A stretch of 64,000 nt of DNA. Source: Myxococcales bacterium. GTDB taxonomy: Bacteria; Myxococcota_A; Polyangia; Polyangiales; Polyangiaceae. The translations under genes were made by a program, and so were the position numbers. Below, in pieces: positions 41,124 through 49,226 of the stretch. The notes below the pieces were generated by a model. The model was not told the origin of the DNA. It did not search any database and saw only the letters and a list, made by a program, of their open reading frames with translations. Location of the stretch: the NCBI GenBank assembly GCA_016720545.1, contig JADKKK010000002.1, forward strand, positions 248,001-312,000, written 5' to 3'. Numbering within the stretch: position 1 is the first letter of the stretch; each line of letters begins with the position of its first letter.

Positions 41124-43685
41124 TCACGGCGGCGTGAAGGGGCAGGCGCAGTTGGCGAGGAAGAGCGCCTGCATCTGGACCTGGCTCGCGCACACGCTGT
41201 CGTCGCCGAACCGGCCGCCGTAGGTGATCTCCCCCGCGTATTTGTAGCAGGTGCAGTCGGCGCCGTTGCACTGGAGCCCATAGCTGTCACCCCCCGGCGT
41301 CGAGCGAACGCAGGTGCATGCGCGGCCCACCGCGGTGGGCGTGCAGGAGGGCGCGCCGCACACGCCGCCGTCGGGCGCCGCGTCCACGGCCACGTCTTTC
41401 GAGGCGTCCTGCGACGCGTCGACGCCGGCGTCTTGGATCACCTGACCGCGGGTGGTGAAGGTGAAGGTAGGACTCACGGCGCTCCCCACCCAGCTCCACG
41501 CGCGGACGCGCCAGAAGTAGGTCGCGTTCGGGGCGAGGAGCCCGCGCCGGAGTCGGAGCGACGTGCCGTACGTCGCGCGCCGCCACGCGAGCCGCTTGAA
41601 CGACTCGTCCTTCGAGACCTCGAGCACGTAGCGCACGAAGCGAGGCGACGTCTCGTCGGCCCACGTGAACGTGGGCGGAGGGTCGACCGCCACGTCGACG
41701 CTGCCGTTCTGCGGAGACGACGCGGACGGCGGGGCCGGGACCGCGAGCGGCGCGCGCTCGACCGTCGAGCCGCTCGCGCCGTCTCCGGTCAGGCCGCCCT
41801 GCAGCGGCGAGGGATCGCCCATGCGTTGGCTGCAGTTGAACGTGGGGCCAGGATCGTGGAGCTGCACGCCCCAGGTGCCAGCCGCCGCGGGGATCTTCAG
41901 CTCGTAGAGCGTGTGCGGGCTCGCCTCGTTCGGGGAGGCGCTGAAGCTGTAGCCGCCCTCGACGCCCGCCGCCTTCTCGTCGAGGAGCTGGCCGTCCTTG
42001 CGGACCTCGATCTTCTTGTTCCCGTACGCGCGGATGTCCCAGCGCTCGCGCCCGCCGCCGGTCCACACACCGAACTGGTTGTAGCAATCCGGCGAAATCT
42101 TCTCGCCCGAGAAGAACCAGTCGTTCAGGAGCCACAGGTTCGCGCCGTCGAAGTCGGCGTAGAAATACGAGTACATGCCGCGCGCGGCCTTCACGTCGAA
42201 CCACTCGTAGGTCTTCGCCTCGGGTGTCCAATCGTTGAAGGTGCCGTCCGCGGTGTGCTTGTGTTTGCTGCCCGGATTGGAAAGCGGGGCGGGCGGAGTG
42301 GGAGAGGTCTTGAAGTCCAGCTTGGGGCTCCCCGAGATCTCGAGCCCGAGGTCGTCCCGCACGCCGGTGAGATCGAGCACGCAGCTCGCCCCGGTGGGAA
42401 GCGCGGCACCTGGTCGGAAGACGACCGTCAGGCGATCATCGGACACGCTCGCGGCGCCCACGACGGCCTGGCCGCTGCACTGCAGCCTCACGGTCTCGAC
42501 GGTCACCGAGCTCGCGCCGACGGGCTTGCTGAACACGACCGGGATGGGCGCGTCGAGCGGGAAGCTCTGGCGCTGGAGCGAAGGTACGGAGGCCGCCACC
42601 ACCGGGGGCACGCCGGCCGCGGTGGCGCTGGTGCCAGTGCCGAAGAACAGGTTGCCGTTCTGCACCGTGATGAACTTCGGGAGGGCGCCCTTGTTGGTCG
42701 TGAGAGCGCGAGGCTTCGCGAAGTCGCTGAGATCGATCGTGTGGAACGAGCCGCGATCGAGGGCGACCGCGAGCGTGCGCCCGAAGAGCTTGCCCACGGT
42801 CACGTCCTTCACGTCGGGCACGAGCTGCAGGCGGCTGGGCGCCGCGGCGTTCGCGAAGTCGACGATCGAGAGCCCCGACCCGTTGGCCAGCACGAGCGCC
42901 TTCGAGCCCTTGGCGAGCAGGCCGCGGAGGTCGCCCTCGAAGGTGAAGGCGGTGCCGGCCGCGGGTGCGCCGGTCTCCGGCACGGTCCACGCTTGCACCT
43001 CGCCGCTCCGCCCGAGATAGATCGCGTCGCCGCCGGCCGCGATGTGGGTCGCCGGGCTCGGGAGCGCGATGGGCGCCTCCGCGGTCAGCGCGTTCGGATC
43101 GTCGTCGGCGCTCGGCGCCGCGAGGAGCGCCGGGAAGAGCTTCGAAGCGCCGAGGACGAAGAGCCGCCGGCCCACGCGGGCGAGGCCCTTGGCCTCACCG
43201 CCGAGCGCCGGCAGCTTCGCGGAGAAGAGCGCCGCGGCGCCGGCCGCCGAGCGTACGCCGATCACGGTCACTGTGCCGGTGGTGTCCACCGCGTACGCGA
43301 GCTGGTCCTCTTCGTCGTAGTCGACGGCGACGACCTTTCCGGGCGTCGTGATCTGCGCGCCGAGCTCGGGCGCCTTCGCGTCGGTCATGTCGAGCACGCC
43401 GAGCCCGGTGTCTTCGTAGAGCGCGAGCACGGCCTCCCCGGCCGGCACCGTCTCCGCGACGGGCCTCGCGAACGTGACGTTCGCCGCGGTGGTCGCAGCG
43501 GGCGCGGCGTCGAGGTCGAGCAGCGCGCCGGGGATCGGCGTGGGGACAGGAGTCGTCGTCACCGTCGGCACGGGCGCGGGCGTGGTCGGATCGCTCGCGC
43601 AGCCGACGTGTACGACGCCGTGGGCACCGGCGATGACCAACATGAGCAGCGCGGCGCTGCGAGCGTTCCTTCGGTGAGACTTCAT
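41124..43685 (-). CDS. Large lipoprotein with beta-propeller and Ig-like domains
   Basis: An 853-residue predicted lipoprotein (ATG 43685, preceded by GAGGGGT; lipobox VVHVGCASD). Residues about 60-370 look like an LVIVD-type beta-propeller with repeats such as LALYEDTGLGVLDMTDAKAP and LVLANGSGLSIVDFANAAAP. About 375-470 is a Big_5/SbsA-like Ig domain (FPLDAPIPVVFSKPVGASSV). About 480-640 holds a domain with FNDWTPEAKTYEWFDVKAAR, possibly carbohydrate binding. About 660-760 is fibronectin-like (TPTFTWADETSPRFVRYVLE in variant form). The tail has many cysteines. Likely a cell-surface binding protein; the ligand is unknown. Confidence 0.78.
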   Translation of the reverse strand: MKSHRRNARSAALLMLVIAGAHGVVHVGCASDPTTPAPVPTVTTTPVPTPIPGALLDLDAAPAATTAANVTFARPVAETVPAGEAVLALYEDTGLGVLDMTDAKAPELGAQITTPGKVVAVDYDEEDQLAYAVDTTGTVTVIGVRSAAGAAALFSAKLPALGGEAKGLARVGRRLFVLGASKLFPALLAAPSADDDPNALTAEAPIALPSPATHIAAGGDAIYLGRSGEVQAWTVPETGAPAAGTAFTFEGDLRGLLAKGSKALVLANGSGLSIVDFANAAAPSRLQLVPDVKDVTVGKLFGRTLAVALDRGSFHTIDLSDFAKPRALTTNKGALPKFITVQNGNLFFGTGTSATAAGVPPVVAASVPSLQRQSFPLDAPIPVVFSKPVGASSVTVETVRLQCSGQAVVGAASVSDDRLTVVFRPGAALPTGASCVLDLTGVRDDLGLEISGSPKLDFKTSPTPPAPLSNPGSKHKHTADGTFNDWTPEAKTYEWFDVKAARGMYSYFYADFDGANLWLLNDWFFSGEKISPDCYNQFGVWTGGGRERWDIRAYGNKKIEVRKDGQLLDEKAAGVEGGYSFSASPNEASPHTLYELKIPAAAGTWGVQLHDPGPTFNCSQRMGDPSPLQGGLTGDGASGSTVERAPLAVPAPPSASSPQNGSVDVAVDPPPTFTWADETSPRFVRYVLEVSKDESFKRLAWRRATYGTSLRLRRGLLAPNATYFWRVRAWSWVGSAVSPTFTFTTRGQVIQDAGVDASQDASKDVAVDAAPDGGVCGAPSCTPTAVGRACTCVRSTPGGDSYGLQCNGADCTCYKYAGEITYGGRFGDDSVCASQVQMQALFLANCACPFTPP

Positions 43686-43835
43686 GCGTACCCCTCGTGG
43701 TGTCGTGACGCTGTGCGCGGCTGAAAATACGAAGAGGGCGCCGGCCCGGTCAACCGCGCGCCGCGCGCCATGGCCCGTCAGACGACAAAAAGCATGTCGC
43801 ATGGCGACGCGACGTCGGTGGGGCGCGCCGGGGCG

Positions 43836-44675
43836 TCAGGTCGACGCCCGCCTGTCGCCCGTGTGCACGCGGAGCACTTCGTGGCCCTCGCGGAGCGCCA
43901 TCGCGTCGGCGTAGCGCGCCTCGAGGTCGAGCAGGAGGTGCCGCCGCGCCTCACGACGCGCCCCGAAGAGGACGGGACACACCTGATTTCTGCCCTCGAA
44001 GAAGACGCCGTCCTCGTCCTTGTCGTGGCCGTGCGCGACGAAGGTGAGCTCGAAGGGCAGGTGCGCGGAGAGCCGCGCGAGGAGCCGCGCGGTGCGGGCC
44101 TCCGGCTGGCCGTAGCTGCGCAGGAGCGAGGCGAGCACGTGGGCTTGGTACGGGTCGTTGCGCGCGGGGTCGAGCGAGAGACCCTCGAGGTCCTCCAGCC
44201 GCTCGAGGCGATCGTCGGGCGAGCCGTGGCACACGAGCGCGCCGCAGGGCAGCGCCACCGCGAGGAGCGCGCGCTCGAAGAGGGTGCAGAGTGCACGCTT
44301 GTCGGCCGCGCCCATCGAGAGCTCGAGCGCCTCCACCTCGTCCGCGTGAAACTTCGAGGTGTGCGGGCCGCCGACGTGACCGTGGTCGTGGTTGCCGAGG
44401 AGCACGTGCACGCGGGCGGGATGGGCGGCGACGAGCGCCGTCACTTCGCGCACGAGCCGCGCCGAGGCGTCCTCGTACCCGTAGAGCGCGTGCCCGCGGG
44501 AGGCGTCGTCGGGGCCGTGGACCAGGTCGCCCGCGAGGATCCAGTGCGTGTCGGGCTCCTCGGCCAGCAACGTGAGGAAGCGCGCGCGGAGCGCCGTGAA
44601 GTCGTCCAGGTTGCCGTGCAGATCGGTGCTCACGAGGGCGCGCCCGCGCGCCGGCAAGACGAGGTGCCTCTGCAT
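43836..44675 (-). CDS. Calcineurin-like metallophosphoesterase
   Basis: A 279-residue enzyme with all five motifs of the metallophosphoesterase fold: STDLHGNLDD, ILAGDLVHGPDD, VLLGNHDHGH, LVCHGSPDD and VAHGHD. A dinuclear metal centre and phosphoester hydrolysis are expected; the natural substrate (protein phosphate, nucleotide or other) cannot be told. ATG 44675 is used since the longer frame to 44744 runs into the SOS box of dnaE2. It is divergent from dnaE2, so LexA bound between them might also affect it. Confidence 0.87.
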   Translation of the reverse strand: MQRHLVLPARGRALVSTDLHGNLDDFTALRARFLTLLAEEPDTHWILAGDLVHGPDDASRGHALYGYEDASARLVREVTALVAAHPARVHVLLGNHDHGHVGGPHTSKFHADEVEALELSMGAADKRALCTLFERALLAVALPCGALVCHGSPDDRLERLEDLEGLSLDPARNDPYQAHVLASLLRSYGQPEARTARLLARLSAHLPFELTFVAHGHDKDEDGVFFEGRNQVCPVLFGARREARRHLLLDLEARYADAMALREGHEVLRVHTGDRRAST

Positions 44676-44722
44676 GGCCGAAGAATACGCCGCGCGGCCG
44701 CGGTGACGCCGTCGAGCCTTGA

Positions 44723-44739
44723 CGGAACATTTGTTCAGC
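44723..44739. promoter_or_regulatory. LexA (SOS) box of dnaE2
   Basis: CGGAACATTTGTTCAGC contains a perfect GAACATTTGTTC dyad and matches 16 of 17 positions of the recalled M. xanthus motif CTRHAMRYBYGTTCAGS. It overlaps a TTGACG (44719-44724) that could be the -35 and ends 10 bp before the dnaE2 start. The imuA site at 35407-35423 is its counterpart. Confidence 0.72.
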
Positions 44740-44749
44740 TCCATGGTCC

Positions 44750-47700
44750 ATGGCTCCCGTGAGTCGCCGTCCTCGCCTCGATCCGTCCTCGCGTATGCCG
44801 CTCCCCGCCCGCCGCGAAGAAGGCGAGGCGGAGCACGGCGTCCTCCATGAGCTGCTCGAGCTGCGCGAGGCCACCGCGCGGCGCAGGAGCGCCTCCGTCG
44901 AGCTCGTCGCGCGCTCGAGCTTCAGCTTCCTCGCGGGCGCCTCGTCGCCCGAGGCGCTCGTGCGCACCGCCGCCGCGCTCGGGTACGACACGCTCGGCGT
45001 GTGCGACCTGCACGGCCTCTACGGCATGGTGCGCGCCCACGAGGAGGCCAAGAAGCTGGGGGTGCGCCTCGTCGTCGGGGCCGAGCTCGTGTGCCCGCTC
45101 GGCGCGCGTCGCGTTCACGTCGCCGTCCACGTGGCGAGCCACGAGGGCTACAAGAGCCTCTGCCGCATCCTCTCCCAGGCCCACGCGCTCCGCCCGCGCG
45201 ACGAGCGCGGCAAGGCCGAGGTGATGCTCTCCCACCTCGCGGAGCACGCGCGAGGCCTCTACGTCACGCTGCTCGACGGCGAGCCCGAGGCCGGGCGCGA
45301 GGCCGCCGGGGTGCTCGCCCAGGCGTTCGGCGCGCGCGCCAGCGTGGCGGCGACCCTCCGCCTCGACGGGCACGACCGGGAGCGTATGAGCGCCGCCGAA
45401 GATCTCTCGCGCACCTTCGCGCTGCCCGTGCTCGCGACCAACCGCGTGCTCTTCGCGCTCCGCGAGGACCGCGCCCTCTTCGACGTGCTCTCGTGCATCC
45501 GCCTGAAGACCACGCTCGACCGCGCGGGGAGGGCGCTCTTGCCCAACGCAGAGGCCCACCTCAAGTCCGAGGACGCGATGCACCGGCTCTTCTCCGCGCA
45601 CCCGGGGTGGCTCGCGCGGAGCCGCGCCGTGGCCGACGCGTGCACCTTCAGCTTGAGCGAGCTCGACTACCGCTTCCCGTCCGACGCGTGCGTCGAGGAG
45701 CGCGAGACCCCCGACGCCGCGCTGCGCCGCCTCACCTACGAGGGCGCCCGGCTCCGCTACGACGGCGAGGTCCCCGAGAAGGTCGTGGCGCAGCTCGAGA
45801 AGGAGCTCGCGCTCATCGCCCAGCTCGAGCTCGCGCCGTATTTCCTGAGCGTCCGGCAGGTGGTCGACATGGCGCGGAGGCGTGACATTCTTTGTCAGGG
45901 CAGGGGCTCCGCGGCGAACAGCGCGGTGTGTTACTGCCTCGGGGTCACCGCGGTCGACCCCGCGCGCTCGTCGATGCTCTTCGAGCGCTTCCTCTCGGCC
46001 GAGCGGGCCGAGCCGCCCGACATCGACGTCGACTTCGAGCACGAGCGCCGGGAGGAGGTCATCCAAGAAATCTACGCCACGTACGGCCGCGATCGCGCCG
46101 CGATGGTGAGCGAGATCGTCGCGTACCGTGGTAAGTCCGCGCTCCGCGAGGCGGGCAAGGTCTTCGGGCTCTCGCCCGAGCAGGTCGAGCGCCTCGCCTC
46201 GGTCGTCTCCTTCTGGGACGCCCTCACCCAGCCCGACACCACGCAGGCGCTCCGGCTCGCCGAGGCCGGCTTCGACCCCACCGATCCGCGCATCCTGCAC
46301 GTGTGCGCGATCGCAAGGAAAATGCAGGGCGTCCCTCGGCACCTCTCGGTGCACGTGGGCGGCTTCGTGCTCTCCTCCACCGACCTGTGCGAGGTCGCGC
46401 CGGTCGAGCCCGCCACCATGGAGGGGCGCACCGTCATCCCCTGGGACAAGGACGACATCGACGCGCTCGGCTTCTTCAAGGTCGACGTACTGGCGCTTGG
46501 CATGCTCACCGCCATCCGAAAGGCGCTCGAGCTCGTGAAGGACGACCCTAGGCTCGCTAGGCTCGGCGGCGCCACGAGCGCCATCGAGCGTCTCGCGCGC
46601 ATCCCGCCCGAGGACCCCCTCGTGTACGACGCGCTCTGCCGCGCCGACACGGTGGGCGTCTTCCAGATCGAGAGCCGCGCCCAGATGGCCATGCTCCCGC
46701 GCCTCCAGCCGCGCTGCTTCTACGACCTCGTGGTCGAGGTGGCCATCGTGCGGCCCGGGCCCATCCAGGGGGGCATGGTGCACCCTTACCTAAGGCGCCG
46801 CTCGGGCGAAGAGGCACCCGACGCCCCGCACCCGCTCATCGCGCCCGTGCTCGAGCGCACCCTCGGCGTGCCGCTCTTTCAAGAGCAGGTCATGCAGCTC
46901 GCCATCGTCGGCGCCGGGTACACGGGCGGCGAGGCCGATCAGCTCCGGCGCGACATGGCCGCGTGGAAGCGCCACGGCGGCCTGTCGAGGCACGAGGCGC
47001 GCCTCGCGGAGGGCTTCGCCAAGAACGGGATCTCGGCCGAGTTCGGCGCCCGCCTCTACGCGCAGATCAAGGGGTTCGGCGAGTACGGCTTCCCGGAGAG
47101 CCACGCGGCCAGCTTCGCGCTCCTCGTGTACGCGAGCGCGTGGCTCAAGGTGCACCACCCCGCCGCGTTCGCCGCCGCGCTCCTGAACAGCCAGCCGATG
47201 GGCTTCTACTCGCCGTCGAGCATCCTCGAAGACGCGAGGCGCCACGGCGTGCGCGCGCTGCCCGTCTGCGCGCTCGCGAGCGACTGGGACACGACGCTCG
47301 TTCCCTGCGAGCGGAGCGGGCGAGCCCTGCGCGTGGGGCTGCGTGAGGTGCGCGGTCTGCCGGAGGAGGTCGGGCGCCGGCTCGTGCTCGAGGCGCGTCG
47401 TGCCCCCTTCGCCGACGTGGCCGACGTGGAGCAGCGGGCGGGCGTGCGCAAAGAGCACCTCCTCGCGCTGGCGGAGGCCGGCGCGTTCGCGTCGCTCCCC
47501 GCGATGGGCGCGAGGCGAGAGGCCATGTGGGCGGCGCTCGCGCCCACGCGCTCTCCGCTGTTCGCACGGGCGGAGGCTCGCGCGCCCGCCGCGCCCTCTA
47601 CGCTTCCGGCGCTCCCGGTGCCGCCGCTCACTCGCGCCGAGCAGCTCCTGCTCGACTACGAGCGCACGGGGCTCTCGGTCACCGACCACCCCATGCGCAT

Positions 47701-48121
47701 CGCGCGATCAGGCCTCGGGAGGAGCGTGCTGTCGTCGCGCGAGCTCGCGTCGGCGCCGCACGGGGCCCGCGTTCGAAGCGCCGGTGTGGTGCTCTGCCGC
47801 CAGCGCCCCGGGACGGCGAGCGGGGTCGTGTTCATCACGCTCGAGGACGAGCACGGCTTCGTCAACCTCGTCCTCTACGCGCGCGTCTACGAGCGGCTGC
47901 GGCGCGTCGCGACGACCGCGTCGATGCTCCTCGTCGAGGGGAAGGTCGAGCGACAAGCCACTCCACCGCCGAGCGCCGAGGCGCTTCAGACCGACCATGC
48001 CGACTCGCCGAGGCCGGCCGCGCCCGTCGTGTACATCGTGGTCGAGCGGCTCGAGCGGCTCTCCCTCCACGCGCGAGGCGCGGGAGGCGCGCTCCCCTCG
48101 CGAAGTCGTGATTTTCGTTAA
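44750..48121 (+). CDS. dnaE2: Error-prone DNA polymerase III alpha subunit, DnaE2
   Basis: The catalytic subunit of the ImuA-ImuB-DnaE2 translesion system, which replicates damaged DNA and causes induced mutation. The 1123 residues include a PHP domain (SSFSFLAGASSPEALVRTAA, GVCDLHGLYGMVRAHEE), the polymerase motif EPPDIDVDFEHERREEVIQE near residue 425 with catalytic Asp residues, CQGRGSAANSAVCYCLG, a helix-hairpin-helix, and a C-terminal OB domain (GVVFITLEDEHGFVNLVLY). Length and the RSRDF terminus are typical of DnaE2 rather than the replicative DnaE1. It sits 6.8 kb from imuAB but carries the same type of LexA box. Confidence 0.95.
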   Translation: MAPVSRRPRLDPSSRMPLPARREEGEAEHGVLHELLELREATARRRSASVELVARSSFSFLAGASSPEALVRTAAALGYDTLGVCDLHGLYGMVRAHEEAKKLGVRLVVGAELVCPLGARRVHVAVHVASHEGYKSLCRILSQAHALRPRDERGKAEVMLSHLAEHARGLYVTLLDGEPEAGREAAGVLAQAFGARASVAATLRLDGHDRERMSAAEDLSRTFALPVLATNRVLFALREDRALFDVLSCIRLKTTLDRAGRALLPNAEAHLKSEDAMHRLFSAHPGWLARSRAVADACTFSLSELDYRFPSDACVEERETPDAALRRLTYEGARLRYDGEVPEKVVAQLEKELALIAQLELAPYFLSVRQVVDMARRRDILCQGRGSAANSAVCYCLGVTAVDPARSSMLFERFLSAERAEPPDIDVDFEHERREEVIQEIYATYGRDRAAMVSEIVAYRGKSALREAGKVFGLSPEQVERLASVVSFWDALTQPDTTQALRLAEAGFDPTDPRILHVCAIARKMQGVPRHLSVHVGGFVLSSTDLCEVAPVEPATMEGRTVIPWDKDDIDALGFFKVDVLALGMLTAIRKALELVKDDPRLARLGGATSAIERLARIPPEDPLVYDALCRADTVGVFQIESRAQMAMLPRLQPRCFYDLVVEVAIVRPGPIQGGMVHPYLRRRSGEEAPDAPHPLIAPVLERTLGVPLFQEQVMQLAIVGAGYTGGEADQLRRDMAAWKRHGGLSRHEARLAEGFAKNGISAEFGARLYAQIKGFGEYGFPESHAASFALLVYASAWLKVHHPAAFAAALLNSQPMGFYSPSSILEDARRHGVRALPVCALASDWDTTLVPCERSGRALRVGLREVRGLPEEVGRRLVLEARRAPFADVADVEQRAGVRKEHLLALAEAGAFASLPAMGARREAMWAALAPTRSPLFARAEARAPAAPSTLPALPVPPLTRAEQLLLDYERTGLSVTDHPMRIARSGLGRSVLSSRELASAPHGARVRSAGVVLCRQRPGTASGVVFITLEDEHGFVNLVLYARVYERLRRVATTASMLLVEGKVERQATPPPSAEALQTDHADSPRPAAPVVYIVVERLERLSLHARGAGGALPSRSRDFR

Positions 48122-48214
48122 CTATCGGCCGCTTATGCGCAATTCTTTTCTCCTCCCCTTCGGCCGATCGCCCTTGACGGGTGGCCGCCCCAACCACAGG
48201 TAGATCAAGCGAAC

Positions 48215-49222
48215 GTGCCCCCCGTCGACCCCAGAGAAGCGCTGCTCATCCTGCTCGAGCTCACCCGCGAGCTCACGGCCAAGCGCCCCCTCGAGGAGTC
48301 CCTCTCGCGGGTCACCGAGGCGGCGCTCCGGCTCGTCCCCGCGAACCACTCGAGCGTGCGCCTGCTCGACGCCTCGCGCTCCACGCTGCTCTCGGGCGCG
48401 CGTGCAGGGGCCGGCGCCGACGCCCGCCCGATGGAGTTTCGCCCGAAGGAGGGGGTCCTCGCGGCGTGCGTCGCCGAGCGGCGCCCCATCCGCATCGACG
48501 ACGTCCGCGCCGACCCTCGGTTCGTGCGGCCGCGCACCCAGGGGTACCCCGTGCGCTCGCTCGCCTGCGAGCCCATGTGGTCCTCCGGCGAGGTCATCGG
48601 CGTCCTCTCCGTCACCTCCGCGGAGGTCGGCGCCTTCGACGATCAGGCGCAGCTCTTGCTTCGGCTGCTCGCGAACTGCTCGTCACCGCCGGTCGAGCGC
48701 GCCCGCCTCGAGCGCCTCGCGATGTTCGACGACCTCACCCACGCGCTCAGCCAGCGCTACCTGTCGCTGCGTCTGACCGAAGAGCTCGAGCGAGCCACGC
48801 GGAGCGGCGCCGACGTCTCGGTGCTCCTCCTCGACCTCGATCACTTCAAGCGCGTGAACGACGAGCACGGCCACGCCGCCGGCGATGCGGTGCTGCGCGC
48901 CTTCGCCGATCGCGTCCGGGCCCACGTGCGCAAGGTCGACTCGCTGGTGCGCCGCGGCGGCGAAGAGTTCGTCGTCGTCATGCCCGGCGCGGGTACGGCC
49001 GCGGCGCTCGCGACGGGCGCCCGCCTGCGCGAGACCCTCAACGAGGACCCGCTCTCCGCGGCCGAGCGCTCCTTTCACCAGACGGTCTCCATCGGCGTCG
49101 CCACCTGGGACCGCCGCGAGACGCCCGAGGAGCTCGAGGCACGGGCCGACGCGGCGATGTATTGCGCGAAGCGGCTCGGACGCAACCGCGTGATCGCGTC
49201 CGAGGCCCCCGCCACGCCGTAG
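48215..49222 (+). CDS. GAF-GGDEF diguanylate cyclase
   Basis: A 335-residue signalling protein. Residues about 20-165 form a GAF sensor (EGVLAACVAERRPIRIDDVR, CEPMWSSGEVIGVLSVTSAE). The GGDEF domain follows (about 170-330): LAMFDDLTHALSQRYLSLRL, VLLLDLDHFKRVNDEHGHAA, then the active-site loop RRGGEEFVVV, where GGEEF is catalytically competent. It should make cyclic-di-GMP in the cytoplasm. No RxxD inhibitory site is seen before GGEEF. GTG 48215 has no ribosome-binding site. It converges with smc, 4 bp between the stops. Confidence 0.92.
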   Translation: MPPVDPREALLILLELTRELTAKRPLEESLSRVTEAALRLVPANHSSVRLLDASRSTLLSGARAGAGADARPMEFRPKEGVLAACVAERRPIRIDDVRADPRFVRPRTQGYPVRSLACEPMWSSGEVIGVLSVTSAEVGAFDDQAQLLLRLLANCSSPPVERARLERLAMFDDLTHALSQRYLSLRLTEELERATRSGADVSVLLLDLDHFKRVNDEHGHAAGDAVLRAFADRVRAHVRKVDSLVRRGGEEFVVVMPGAGTAAALATGARLRETLNEDPLSAAERSFHQTVSIGVATWDRRETPEELEARADAAMYCAKRLGRNRVIASEAPATP

Positions 49223-49226
49223 CGCT

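Noticed and set aside
48174..48206. TTGACG with TAGATC as promoter for the diguanylate cyclase
   Set aside because: The spacing is 21 bp, too long for a housekeeping promoter; no better -10 is seen at 17 bp.
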